A stretch of DNA of 33,519 bases from Candidatus Woesearchaeota archaeon (GTDB lineage Archaea; Nanobdellota; Nanobdellia; Woesearchaeales; DSVV01). The stretch lies in contig JAFGRM010000069.1 in assembly GCA_016935125.1 (NCBI GenBank), positions 1 through 33,519 on the forward strand. Reading direction: 5' to 3'. Numbering within the stretch: the stretch's first letter is position 1; each line of letters opens with the position of its first letter. This document shows, one piece after another, positions 1-6,398 of this stretch. A model generated the notes under the pieces. The model ran no database searches and was not told where the DNA came from. It worked only from the letters and a program-made list of their open reading frames with translations. Made by a program: the position numbers and the translations under genes.

Positions 1-65
1 ATTCAAATTTGGTTAAGTCAAATTATGAAATAACCTATTTAAATAATTTTCGAAGTTCCGATAGC

Positions 66-75
66 TTTATAAATA
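66..75 (+). promoter_or_regulatory. TATA box for the L10e gene
   Basis: TTTATAAATA lies about 32 nt before the ATG at 103, the spacing expected for an archaeal TATA box. Transcription would begin just before the start codon, giving a nearly leaderless mRNA. No Shine-Dalgarno sequence is visible before the ATG, which agrees with this. Confidence 0.7.
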
Positions 76-102
76 GACTGAGATATTTCTCAAAACTATA
101 AA

Positions 103-618
103 ATGGCTAAAATAAGAAAATTTTGCGCATACCGAAGGCTAGAAAGGCCTTATACCAGGAAATCAAAGTATAGAAAGCTCTCTTTTATCAAATCAACGCC
201 ACATAGCAAGATTGTAAGGTTTGAATGCGGCAATTTGAAGGATAAATTTGAAAAGAAGGTTGATCTAGTCTCAAAAAACGCATTGCAGATAAGACACAAC
301 GCAATTGAGTCAGCAAGGCTTAGCAGCAACAGGATGCTCGAAAAGAACCTCGGAAAAGTGGGTTTTAGGTTGAGCATAAGGATCTATCCGCATCATGTGC
401 TAAGGGAAAATCCGCTTGCATCAGGCGCAGGTGCAGACAGGATGAGTACAGGTATGAAGATGTCATTCGGAAAACCTATAGGAAGCGCTGCAAGAGTCAA
501 GGAAGGCCAGACACTGCTCACTGTCTCAGTGAACAAGAACAATGTTGACCTGGCAAAAAAGGCTCTAAAGCGGGCATCGTACAAGTTCCCATGCCCATGC
601 TCGATAGTGGTCAGGTAA
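103..618 (+). CDS. rpl10e: 50S ribosomal protein L10e (uL16)
   Basis: This is the archaeal/eukaryotic form of ribosomal protein uL16, a large-subunit protein that sits near the A-site tRNA and contacts 23S rRNA. The 171 residues match the usual archaeal length and lack the C-terminal extension of eukaryotic RPL10. Recognisable family stretches are the basic N-terminus with YTRKSKYRKLSFIK, the RIYPHHVLREN segment in the middle, and GADRMSTGMKMSFGKP followed by a Gly/Ala/Arg loop. The gene stands alone with its own TATA box; the next plus-strand gene begins 178 nt later behind its own promoter. A T-rich stretch after the stop (around 647-660) may end the transcript. Family assignment is by direct recognition and is secure. 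Confidence 0.97.
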   Translation: MAKIRKFCAYRRLERPYTRKSKYRKLSFIKSTPHSKIVRFECGNLKDKFEKKVDLVSKNALQIRHNAIESARLSSNRMLEKNLGKVGFRLSIRIYPHHVLRENPLASGAGADRMSTGMKMSFGKPIGSAARVKEGQTLLTVSVNKNNVDLAKKALKRASYKFPCPCSIVVR

Positions 619-763
619 TAGCCTGTTAAGCAACATCAAGTTCTTCTTAAGATTTTTTATACAAGAGATTGCTCTTGGGCTGATTTTATAGCATCCAATA
701 ACATGCCTCTTATGCTTATAATGCCCTTATATTATATTCACCATTTGCCAATAGCACAAAAGA

Positions 764-773
764 TTAATAAATT
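764..773 (+). promoter_or_regulatory. TATA box for the MscS-family gene
   Basis: TTAATAAATT lies about 28 nt before the ATG at 797. There is no Shine-Dalgarno-like purine run in the gap, so the transcript is probably leaderless. The rest of the 619-796 spacer is AT-rich and shows nothing else I can support. Confidence 0.6.
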
Positions 774-796
774 GGATTCCAACAAGATATAGCATC

Positions 797-2344
797 ATGG
801 CATATTGGGGTGGAAGCGGTTTTGTACTTTTAGTTGCTGTTATGATTATAATAATCTCATTCCTTCTTGGAGAGACCATACTCTATGTGGCATTCAAGGC
901 ATTGGCAAGATTCATCAAGAACAAGGAAGACATCCAGGCCTATGAAAGGTTCAGGCATCTGATAACCCTTGTAATCATAATCCTTGGGTTCTGGTATGCA
1001 CTAAAGGTCATAGGCGTATCTTCGCATATATTATACTCGTCAATACTCTCCTTCCTGTCGATACTTTCATTCATAATCTGCTTTTTGGCAGCAAACATAA
1101 TAATGAGGAGATATGAAGCAAGATACAAAGAGAGCGAGAACGCAGACAAGGTCAATTCCATCACACATTTCAGGACATTCACGTTCCTTATCATCCTGAT
1201 CTTAACAATCCTCCTTGTGCTGGTCTCATGGGAGGTCAGCATCCCTGAATTCTTTACAGCCTGCCTTAAGATCATAAACAACAACAACTACCTAAAGTCA
1301 ATAGCAATATTTGTCATCTTCCTTACGCTCTCAAAAACCACGCTTTACCTTTTTAAAACATACATCCGCAGCCTGATCCGAAGGAACCAGAACAGCTACG
1401 AGACCAGGGTCCTCGAAAGGATAGAATACCCAGTATCACTCGTCATAATATTTCTGGGCTTAAACATCTCACTCAAACAGGTCGGATTCTCTGAATCGAT
1501 CCTTGTCCCGATTATAAACACTGCAATAATAATAGTTATCATGGACACTGTCAACATAATCCTGGACACGCTCATAAACTATTGGGAGCGGAAATGGCAC
1601 AGGTCGACAGATGCAAAGATCGACGATGAGATATTCATAATAGCGCATAACTCGTCCAAGGTAATCCTTGTCCTGCTTTCGATGTTTTTCATCCTTATGG
1701 TCTGGGGCTTTGCCCAGGAGTTAAAAGGTGTTCTGCTGAGCCTATCGGTCATGGGTGTCATCCTCGGCTTTGCGCTCAAGAACACATTTGCGAACATCAT
1801 GGGTGGCATATCGCTCATACTTGACCATACATACAAGACGCACGATGTGATCAAGCTTGAGTCAGGCGAGGTAGGAGAGGTCGTGAAGATCGGGCTCAGG
1901 TCCACAAAGATAAAGACCTATGACAACGAGATACTGACTGTGCCGAACGGAGTCCTTGCCCTAAACAAGATCTACAACTACGCACAGCCAGACAGCAACA
2001 TAAGGATAAGGATCCCTGTAAGCGTCGAATACGGATCAGACCCTGACAGTGTCATAAAGATACTGCTCAACAGCGTGAAGAGGAAACGTTTTGTCGTGAC
2101 GCCTGAAAAGACTTTCGCAAGGTTTGTCGAGATGAGTGACTTCTCGCTTAAGTTCGAGCTGTTCTTTTATATCGCAGACTACATGGAAAGGTTCAGCATA
2201 CAAAGCGAGATGACAACAGATGTCTACAACGAGCTCAGGAAAAACAAGATAGGAATACCATTCCCGACAAGGACTGTCTACATAAAAAACAAAAAAGATG
2301 GCAGAAAGAAAACAAAAACCAAAGGAAAAGCAAAAGTCAGATGA
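797..2344 (+). CDS. MscS-family mechanosensitive ion channel, long form
   Basis: A small-conductance mechanosensitive channel that would release solutes when membrane tension rises. At 515 residues it is much longer than E. coli MscS (286 residues), because about seven hydrophobic segments in the first 300 residues precede the conserved core. The core is clear: the pore helix LSVMGVILGFALKNTFANIM near residues 312-331, then the beta domain with HDVIKLESGEVGEVVKIGLR and a VPNG motif near residues 345-385, and a cytoplasmic alpha/beta domain after that. The C-terminus is a short Lys/Arg-rich tail, and that tail overlaps the start of the next gene by 47 nt. The start follows a well-placed TATA box. 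Family is certain; the ion preference cannot be read from the sequence. Confidence 0.95.
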   Translation: MAYWGGSGFVLLVAVMIIIISFLLGETILYVAFKALARFIKNKEDIQAYERFRHLITLVIIILGFWYALKVIGVSSHILYSSILSFLSILSFIICFLAANIIMRRYEARYKESENADKVNSITHFRTFTFLIILILTILLVLVSWEVSIPEFFTACLKIINNNNYLKSIAIFVIFLTLSKTTLYLFKTYIRSLIRRNQNSYETRVLERIEYPVSLVIIFLGLNISLKQVGFSESILVPIINTAIIIVIMDTVNIILDTLINYWERKWHRSTDAKIDDEIFIIAHNSSKVILVLLSMFFILMVWGFAQELKGVLLSLSVMGVILGFALKNTFANIMGGISLILDHTYKTHDVIKLESGEVGEVVKIGLRSTKIKTYDNEILTVPNGVLALNKIYNYAQPDSNIRIRIPVSVEYGSDPDSVIKILLNSVKRKRFVVTPEKTFARFVEMSDFSLKFELFFYIADYMERFSIQSEMTTDVYNELRKNKIGIPFPTRTVYIKNKKDGRKKTKTKGKAKVR

Positions 2345-2567
2345 GCTAAAAGAAGAGCTGTTCACAAACCTTCCTGAGATAATTGCAGGTGCAGGTATAA
2401 TTACAGTGTCGCTCCTGCTGCTTTTTTTTAGGAGGCAGTACATCACATCCATTATAGGTTGCCTTGCAATCCTTGCGATTGCCGTCGAGAAAAGAGGATC
2501 GCACTTTGACAGGATAGTATCAGAAGCGGTTATAATATTTCTTGCCATAAGTTTTATGTTCCTTTAG
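2298..2567 (+). CDS. Small three-segment membrane protein, unknown function
   Basis: An 89-residue protein with a highly charged N-terminal 28 residues (MAERKQKPKEKQKSDELKEE) followed by three hydrophobic segments at about 29-45, 50-64 and 73-89. I do not recognise a family. The only in-frame ATG lies inside the end of the channel gene, so the two reading frames overlap by 47 nt, which suggests one transcript and coupled translation. No Shine-Dalgarno sequence precedes it. The topology implies a cytoplasmic charged N-terminus. It might be an accessory protein of the channel, but that rests only on position. The Lys-rich overlap could also open a reading frame by chance; the clean membrane-segment pattern argues for a real gene. 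Confidence 0.65.
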   Translation: MAERKQKPKEKQKSDELKEELFTNLPEIIAGAGIITVSLLLLFFRRQYITSIIGCLAILAIAVEKRGSHFDRIVSEAVIIFLAISFMFL

Positions 2568-2570
2568 ATA

Positions 2571-2597
2571 TCCTTATTTTTCTTTATCTTTCTTTTC
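2571..2597 (+). terminator. T-rich terminator after the channel unit
   Basis: A pyrimidine tract with several runs of T begins just after the 2567 stop codon. Archaeal transcription commonly ends at such T-rich stretches without a hairpin. It would separate the channel unit from the next promoter at 2659. Confidence 0.5.
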
Positions 2598-2658
2598 TAA
2601 AACAGGGTTTTTGTAGCATAGCCAAAAAAATATAATTGCTAAAAAAATAAAAATTACA

Positions 2659-2673
2659 CGAAACATTTAAATA
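2659..2673 (+). promoter_or_regulatory. BRE/TATA promoter of the Lys-repeat gene
   Basis: CGAAACATTTAAATA reads as a BRE-like CGAAA followed by a TATA box, with the expected transcription start near 2694. Almost the same string, CGAAACATTTATAAT, precedes the unknown gene at 5654, so this is likely the strong promoter form used in this genome. Confidence 0.65.
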
Positions 2674-2709
2674 CTATTAGTTTCAGAAATAAGGTATTAA
2701 GAGTTTTAA

Positions 2710-2717
2710 GAGGTGAT
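2710..2717 (+). promoter_or_regulatory. Shine-Dalgarno site of the Lys-repeat gene
   Basis: GAGGTGAT, a near-perfect match to the anti-Shine-Dalgarno end of archaeal 16S rRNA, lies 6 nt before the ATG at 2724. It decides the frame: the overlapping ORF starting at 2717 in the Glu/Ser-rich frame begins inside this site and is not the gene. It is the strongest ribosome binding site seen in the left part of the window. Confidence 0.75.
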
Positions 2718-2723
2718 TGTTCA

Positions 2724-2942
2724 ATGGTAGCGAAGAAGAAGGTCGCAAAGAAAAAGGTGGCCAAGAAGCCAGTCAAGAAAAAAGTAGTGAAGAAAAAGGT
2801 AGCGAAAAAGCCAGTCAAGAAAAAAGTAGCGAAGAAGAAGGTCGCAAAGAAAAAGGTAGCGAAAAAGCCGGCCAAGAAAAAAGTAGCGAAGAAGAAGGTC
2901 GCAAAGAAAAAGGTAGCGAAAAAGCCGGCCAAGAAGAAGTGA
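2724..2942 (+). CDS. Lys/Ala/Val repeat protein (histone H1-tail-like)
   Basis: A 72-residue protein made only of Met1, Val, Ala, Lys and Pro. After Met it consists of four units: a 19-residue VAKKKVAKKKVAKKPVKKK, a shortened 14-residue unit, then two 19-residue units of the VAKKKVAKKKVAKKPAKKK type. The DNA repeats with a 57-bp period, and the last two copies are nearly identical. The composition resembles the Lys/Ala/Pro tails of eukaryotic H1 and of bacterial H1-like proteins, which bind nucleic acid non-specifically. A role in nucleoid compaction or RNA binding is inference. A clear promoter and Shine-Dalgarno site show the frame is expressed. Copy number may vary between strains because the repeats can slip. 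Confidence 0.8.
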   Translation: MVAKKKVAKKKVAKKPVKKKVVKKKVAKKPVKKKVAKKKVAKKKVAKKPAKKKVAKKKVAKKKVAKKPAKKK

Positions 2943-2953
2943 TAACTTACAAA

Positions 2954-2978
2954 AATTATTTATTTATTTTCTTTTTTA
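2954..2978 (+). terminator. T-rich terminator after the Lys-repeat gene
   Basis: A stretch of T runs ending in TTTTTT starts about 12 nt after the 2942 stop. It fits an archaeal U-tract terminator. Position and composition are the only evidence. Confidence 0.45.
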
Positions 2979-3071
2979 ACCAACCATGAATTCTACAATG
3001 TCTTTAATTTTAGTGTTAGGCATGGCTCTAACCCATTGCCATTATCAAAACAAATAAAAACTAGCGCTAAA

Positions 3072-3177
3072 ACCAACTATAATCCATGTTTTAGGCTGTA
3101 GTGCTAGCTTAGAAGCGATCCTTTCGCAGATCGGATGCGATGTGCGTTGTCTCGCTTATGCTCGTCAAGCCAACTAT
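3072..3177 (+). repeat. Degenerate partial copy of the tRNA-Pro 5' region
   Basis: GGCTGTAGTGCTAGCTT at 3094-3110 matches the first part of the tRNA gene (GGCTGTAGTGTAGCTT, 3180-3195) with one extra C. Both copies are preceded by CCAACTAT (3072 and 3170 areas), so a flank was copied as well. The rest is richer in GC than its surroundings and can form short hairpins such as CGATC/GATCG. No T-arm consensus is present, so it is not a second working tRNA. It may be a decayed duplication or a leader of the tRNA transcript, since no TATA box lies within 40 nt of the tRNA 5' end. Confidence 0.45.
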
Positions 3178-3289
3178 GGGGCTGTAGTGTAGCTTGGAGG
3201 TGCATAAGGCTGTGATTGCCCTTATGCGCTGGGCAATATCACTGGTGGTTCGGGGCCGCCCGACCGGGGTTCGAATCCTCGCAGCCCCA
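3178..3289 (+). tRNA. tRNA-Pro (anticodon CGG), interrupted in the D-loop
   Basis: Folding by eye gives a complete class I tRNA of 73 nt once 3198-3236 is removed. The acceptor GGGGCTG (3178-3184) pairs perfectly with CAGCCCC (3282-3288), and A3289 is the discriminator. The anticodon stem GGTGG/CCGCC (3244-3248, 3256-3260) encloses the loop TTCGGGG, with T33 and anticodon CGG at 3251-3253. The variable loop is CGAC. The T arm is CGGGG-TTCGAAT-CCTCG. The D stem GTG (3187-3189) pairs with CAC (3240-3242), and the D loop AGCTTGG plus TA restores G18, G19 and A21. The acceptor and the G-rich anticodon loop are typical of archaeal tRNA-Pro. The 3' CCA is not encoded; only CCCCA is present, which is acceptor plus discriminator. 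Confidence 0.85.
3198..3236 (+). other. Predicted 39-nt noncanonical tRNA intron in the D-loop
   Basis: The insert lies between G19 and position 20/21 of the tRNA. Bases 3199-3209 pair with 3220-3230 in an 11-bp helix (8 Watson-Crick pairs in a row plus wobbles). A 3-nt bulge GGA (3196-3198) and a 3-nt bulge AAT (3235-3237) flank a 4-bp helix GCTT/GGGC, which is the bulge-helix-bulge layout cut by archaeal tRNA endonuclease. Cutting after the second base of each bulge yields exactly the 73-nt tRNA. The 4-bp helix contains two G-U pairs, so it is weak, and a competing 7-bp hairpin ATTGCCC/GGGCAAT exists. Exact splice points are predicted, not shown. Confidence 0.65.
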
Positions 3290-3331
3290 TCTTTTATGTT
3301 TTGGGTTATCAGTTTTGAGTTCTGGGTCTTG
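3273..3331 (+). repeat. 59-bp direct repeat, copy 1 (tRNA 3' end plus flank)
   Basis: This segment contains the last 17 nt of the tRNA-Pro gene and 42 nt of downstream DNA. It is identical over 59 bp to 3413-3471. Repeats that include a tRNA 3' end are the usual signature of integration sites, but here the copies are only 140 bp apart. Confidence 0.9.
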
Positions 3332-3412
3332 AGTTTTGGATCTTTCTTATCGTACTGGAGCTTTATGCTCCAGTGGCTGCATCTCCGTTTCTGCGGCGGA
3401 AAACGCAGGTGA

Positions 3413-3471
3413 GAATCCTCGCAGCCCCATCTTTTATGTTTTGGGTTATCAGTTTTGAGTTCTGGGTCTTG
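3413..3471 (+). repeat. 59-bp direct repeat, copy 2
   Basis: Identical to 3273-3331. Just upstream, TGGCTGC (3374-3380) and the repeat's GCAGCCCCA could pair as a remnant acceptor stem, but there is no T-loop or anticodon arm. It looks like a tRNA 3' fragment carried by duplication rather than a functional tRNA. Confidence 0.9.
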
Positions 3472-3629
3472 GGTTTTTGGTTCTGTTTGGAATGGTTTTG
3501 AGTTCTGGGTCTTGGGTTTTGGGTTTTTGGGTTATGACATTCTCTACTCTATCGATTGACAAGGGTTTAATCATTGGTCTGATGCAGTATGTGAGTAGTA
3601 TGCATTTTGTCTTATCTGATATGAAAAGC

Positions 3630-3639
3630 CTTAAATAAT
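3630..3639 (+). promoter_or_regulatory. TATA box for mutL
   Basis: CTTAAATAAT-like box preceded by GAAAAGC, centred about 27 nt before the mutL ATG at 3662. The AAGGGG just before the ATG is too close to serve as a Shine-Dalgarno site, so a leaderless start is more likely. Confidence 0.55.
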
Positions 3640-3661
3640 AATTCACCATTCCAAAGGGGTC

Positions 3662-5551
3662 ATGGGAAAGATAAAGGTCCTTGATGAAAATCTGATAAAC
3701 AGGATTGCAGCAGGAGAGGTCATCGAAAGGCCTGCTTCAGTCGTAAAGGAGCTGATAGAGAACTCCATCGATGCAGGGGCAAAAAAGATCCTTATCGAAG
3801 CCTGTGATGCAGGGCTGTCTATGATAAAGGTCAGCGATGACGGGGAAGGGATGAACAGCACTGATGCAGAGCTCTGCATGACACGGCATGCGACATCCAA
3901 GCTCAAGTCAAAAGATGGCCTGTTCAGGATCTCCACGCTTGGCTTTCGCGGAGAGGCGCTCTCAAGCATCGCAGCTGTCTCAAGGACAACCATCAGGACA
4001 AAGACCGCTGACGCAACAGAAGGGATAGAGATCGTATCTGCTGCAGGGAAAATAACAAACAAGAGCTCAAAAGTATGCAACAAGGGCACGACTATAACTG
4101 TTTCCGACATCTTCTTCAATGTCCCTGCAAGGAAAAAGCATCTCAAGAGCACCCAGACAGAGCTTAGCGTGATATCTGACATAATATCAAGGTATGCGCT
4201 CGCAAACCCTGAGATCTACTTCCAGTTTGTGCACAACAGCAAGAGCATTATAACCTCTCCTTCGACCACCAACATGCTGAGCAATATAGCAAGCATATAC
4301 GGCTACAGGATTACAAGGTCACTTGTCCCTGTCAGCCATTCATCTAAAAGTGTCGAGGTCCTGGGCTATGTGTCAAGACCAGAGTTCACAAGAGGCAACA
4401 GGTCCTGGCAGAGCCTGTTCCTGAACAGGAGGTATGTCAAGAACAACATGATAAACGAAGCTGTCTATAAGGCATACCACACTCTCCTGAACATAGGCAA
4501 GCACCCTGTCTTTGTCCTGGCTGTGAACATGGGATACGACAGTGTCGACGTAAACATACACCCTTCAAAAAAAGAGGTAAAACTGAGCGATGAGGCCGCT
4601 GTCCAGGAAACTGTATACTCTGCAGTGCTCCACGCGCTCTCATCTGCCAGACTGATCAGGGATGCAGACGCTGCCTGCCCAAGGGATCATGGATACGGCG
4701 AGCTAAGGCCTGTTGTCAGAGATAGGTTCAGGCAGATGACAATAGCTGACCATGAAGATTGCTTTAGAGAAAAGGAAGAATCCTTTAATGAAAAGGAAGA
4801 AAACAAAGGAAAAGGAGAAGAAAATAAAGACAGCAAAATAGCTGCAGGCACTGCAGCAGATCATCCGATATATTCAACTGGCCCTTCAGATGATAAGGGA
4901 AGTGCAGCAGGCTATGCTGCACAGGCTAAAAAGGCATCAAAGCCGGCCACTAAGCCAAAAGCAAGAGAAAGCAGGCAGAATATTGATGTTGTAGGGCAGA
5001 TGCATGAATGCTATATACTTGCCCAGACAGATGATGGGTGCATGCTGATCGACCAGCATGCTGCGCATGAGAGGATACTCTATGAAAGGTTCATGGACCA
5101 GTACAACAAAAAAGGCGTCTCAAAGCAGGAGCTGATAAAGACCATAATCCTTGACTTCAGCCCTGAAGAGGACCTGATAGTCAAAGGCAACATCGGCCTT
5201 CTTGGAAAGATGGGCTTTGGGCTTGAGAGCTTCGGCATGCATTCATACATACTCCGCACAGTCCCGCTCATATTCGGAAGGATGCAGTTCCACGACGTGC
5301 TTCAGATGGTAATAAACGAGCTTAAGTCAGAAAAGACAACAACACTTGACACTGTAAAAGAGGAGCGCATAATAAGAAAATCCTGCAGGGCTGCAATAAA
5401 GGCAAACGAGAGGCTTGAGCAGAGCCAGATGACAACGCTTCTGCAGGAGCTGTTCTCATGCAAAAACCCATATACATGCCCACATGGCAGGCCCACCATG
5501 GTAAGGCTCACAAAATACGACATAGAAAAGATGTTCAAGAGAAGGCTTTAG
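3662..5551 (+). CDS. mutL: DNA mismatch repair protein MutL (endonuclease type)
   Basis: MutL links mismatch recognition by MutS to strand removal. The N-terminal GHKL ATPase is clear: NRIAAGEVIERPASVVKELI with the catalytic Glu, the NSIDAG metal-binding Asn, DDGEGM, RHATSKL and FRGEAL, all within the first 110 residues. A Glu/Lys-rich and Ala/Lys-rich linker covers about residues 355-430. The C-terminal dimerisation domain carries DQHAAHERILYE near residue 462, an exact match to the DQHA(X)2E(X)4E metal-binding motif of nicking MutL proteins, plus ACRAAIKA and CPHGRPT near the end. All nuclease motifs are therefore present, as in Bacillus MutL and eukaryotic PMS2 and unlike E. coli MutL. The 629-residue length is normal. 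No mutS lies in the window. The gene is a single unit with its own TATA box. Confidence 0.97.
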   Translation: MGKIKVLDENLINRIAAGEVIERPASVVKELIENSIDAGAKKILIEACDAGLSMIKVSDDGEGMNSTDAELCMTRHATSKLKSKDGLFRISTLGFRGEALSSIAAVSRTTIRTKTADATEGIEIVSAAGKITNKSSKVCNKGTTITVSDIFFNVPARKKHLKSTQTELSVISDIISRYALANPEIYFQFVHNSKSIITSPSTTNMLSNIASIYGYRITRSLVPVSHSSKSVEVLGYVSRPEFTRGNRSWQSLFLNRRYVKNNMINEAVYKAYHTLLNIGKHPVFVLAVNMGYDSVDVNIHPSKKEVKLSDEAAVQETVYSAVLHALSSARLIRDADAACPRDHGYGELRPVVRDRFRQMTIADHEDCFREKEESFNEKEENKGKGEENKDSKIAAGTAADHPIYSTGPSDDKGSAAGYAAQAKKASKPATKPKARESRQNIDVVGQMHECYILAQTDDGCMLIDQHAAHERILYERFMDQYNKKGVSKQELIKTIILDFSPEEDLIVKGNIGLLGKMGFGLESFGMHSYILRTVPLIFGRMQFHDVLQMVINELKSEKTTTLDTVKEERIIRKSCRAAIKANERLEQSQMTTLLQELFSCKNPYTCPHGRPTMVRLTKYDIEKMFKRRL

Positions 5552-5583
5552 AAACAGCTAAAACTGCATCAAAAGAATAAAAA

Positions 5584-5598
5584 CGAAACATTTATAAT
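5584..5598 (+). promoter_or_regulatory. BRE/TATA promoter of the 5654 gene
   Basis: CGAAACATTTATAAT matches the promoter at 2659 in 12 of 15 positions, including the whole BRE-like part. A start near 5620 would leave a leader of about 34 nt. No strong Shine-Dalgarno site is visible before the ATG at 5654. Confidence 0.6.
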
Positions 5599-5653
5599 AG
5601 AGTAGTAACAGAATCAATATAATAATCTTAGAATATTAAATAGGTATCTTAAA

Positions 5654-6337
5654 ATGGGAGATGAAGAAAGGGTTAAAGAAGAAAGGGACATTGAAAAGCT
5701 TATTGATACTTACATAGCAAGGCTAAAATCTACAAAAAAGATATTATGGACTAGAAGCTACGCTCATAATGATGCATACAATGCAGGGATTAAGGCCATT
5801 GAAGGTGACCTAAACAAACTCAAAGATGACAATATAATAAGGGATGTTGCAAAAGAGATGAAAGAGACATACCTAAAACATGCCAAAAAACAGGGGTTCA
5901 AGTTTGATGCTCCAGAAGGGATGAGCGACGAGGAAAAAAAGCATTATGAAGACATAATGATGAGGGACTATGCAGGGTTTACTGAAGAGGAACTGATAAA
6001 TTACCTAAAGAGCCTTGCAGACACAGACAGCCTTGAGGAATTCTCAATAAACAATTATCTAGACGCAACAAAGGACCATACAAAGTCAATAGAGAAAAAG
6101 CTGGCAAGGAACTCTTCAAGCCATATCAGAGAAGAAGACAAGGAAGAGATATTCAAGTTTCTTGAAGATAAACCTGAGCATACAGGCATTGAAAAGCTTG
6201 AACCTCAGTACAAGACACTGGATACAGCCCTCCAGATGGTCCAGTACCACGACAAAAAGATTCCTATCACAGAAAAGTTCATAGAAGATTATCATGAACA
6301 ACAGCTTAAGGCAAGAGAGGGCTTAAAAAATAAATGA
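5654..6337 (+). CDS. Unknown charged helical protein
   Basis: A 227-residue protein I do not recognise. It has no signal peptide and no membrane segment, and is rich in Glu, Lys and Asp, so it is probably a soluble, mainly helical cytoplasmic protein. The N-terminal third contains a Trp/Tyr/His-bearing stretch (LWTRSYAHNDAYNAGI), the middle a DEEKKHYEDIMMRDYAGF segment, and the end a Gln/Glu/Lys helix. No Cys and no nucleotide-binding motif is seen. It has its own promoter and lies tail to tail with the long minus-strand locus. A frame of this length with ordinary codon use is very likely a real gene. Confidence 0.85.
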   Translation: MGDEERVKEERDIEKLIDTYIARLKSTKKILWTRSYAHNDAYNAGIKAIEGDLNKLKDDNIIRDVAKEMKETYLKHAKKQGFKFDAPEGMSDEEKKHYEDIMMRDYAGFTEEELINYLKSLADTDSLEEFSINNYLDATKDHTKSIEKKLARNSSSHIREEDKEEIFKFLEDKPEHTGIEKLEPQYKTLDTALQMVQYHDKKIPITEKFIEDYHEQQLKAREGLKNK

Positions 6338-6398
6338 TTGCCAATCTACCAATAAGCTTTGCGTTATGTCCTACTGCTAGCCATAATATATTAAGATA

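Larger units (their letters stand above)
3290..3661. other. Gene-free, repeat-rich spacer between tRNA-Pro and mutL
   Basis: No convincing gene lies here; ORF-track entries across it are low-complexity chance frames. It holds the 59-bp direct repeat, a perfect 8-bp hairpin ACTGGAGC/GCTCCAGT (3354-3374), and a further nested structure in which GGCTGC (3375-3380) pairs with GCAGCC (3421-3426) around the stem CTGCG/CGCAG. The motif GTTTTGAGTTCTGGGTCTTG occurs three times (starting near 3312, 3452 and 3495), followed by G/T-rich degenerate copies up to about 3533. The last 40 nt carry the mutL promoter. Confidence 0.75.

Noticed and set aside
2717-2989. ORF in the Glu/Ser/Lys-rich frame over the Lys-repeat gene
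   Set aside because: It begins inside the Shine-Dalgarno site of the 2724 gene and is open only because the 57-bp repeats lack stops in all frames. The minus-strand Phe/Ala/Thr ORF at 2654-2932 has the same cause.
3178-3289. Alternative readings as a class II tRNA with a long variable arm, or a tRNA-His with anticodon GTG
   Set aside because: The class II reading lacks T at position 33, and the His reading leaves a 10-nt anticodon loop and about 40 nt before the T arm. The tRNA-Pro folding with a D-loop insert satisfies every stem and conserved base except one D-stem pair (13-22).
3194-3412. ORF starting inside the tRNA gene
   Set aside because: It runs through the tRNA and low-complexity G/T repeats, with no promoter and no sensible protein features.
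3643-4182. 179-residue minus-strand ORF over mutL
   Set aside because: Antisense shadow of the conserved ATPase domain of MutL.
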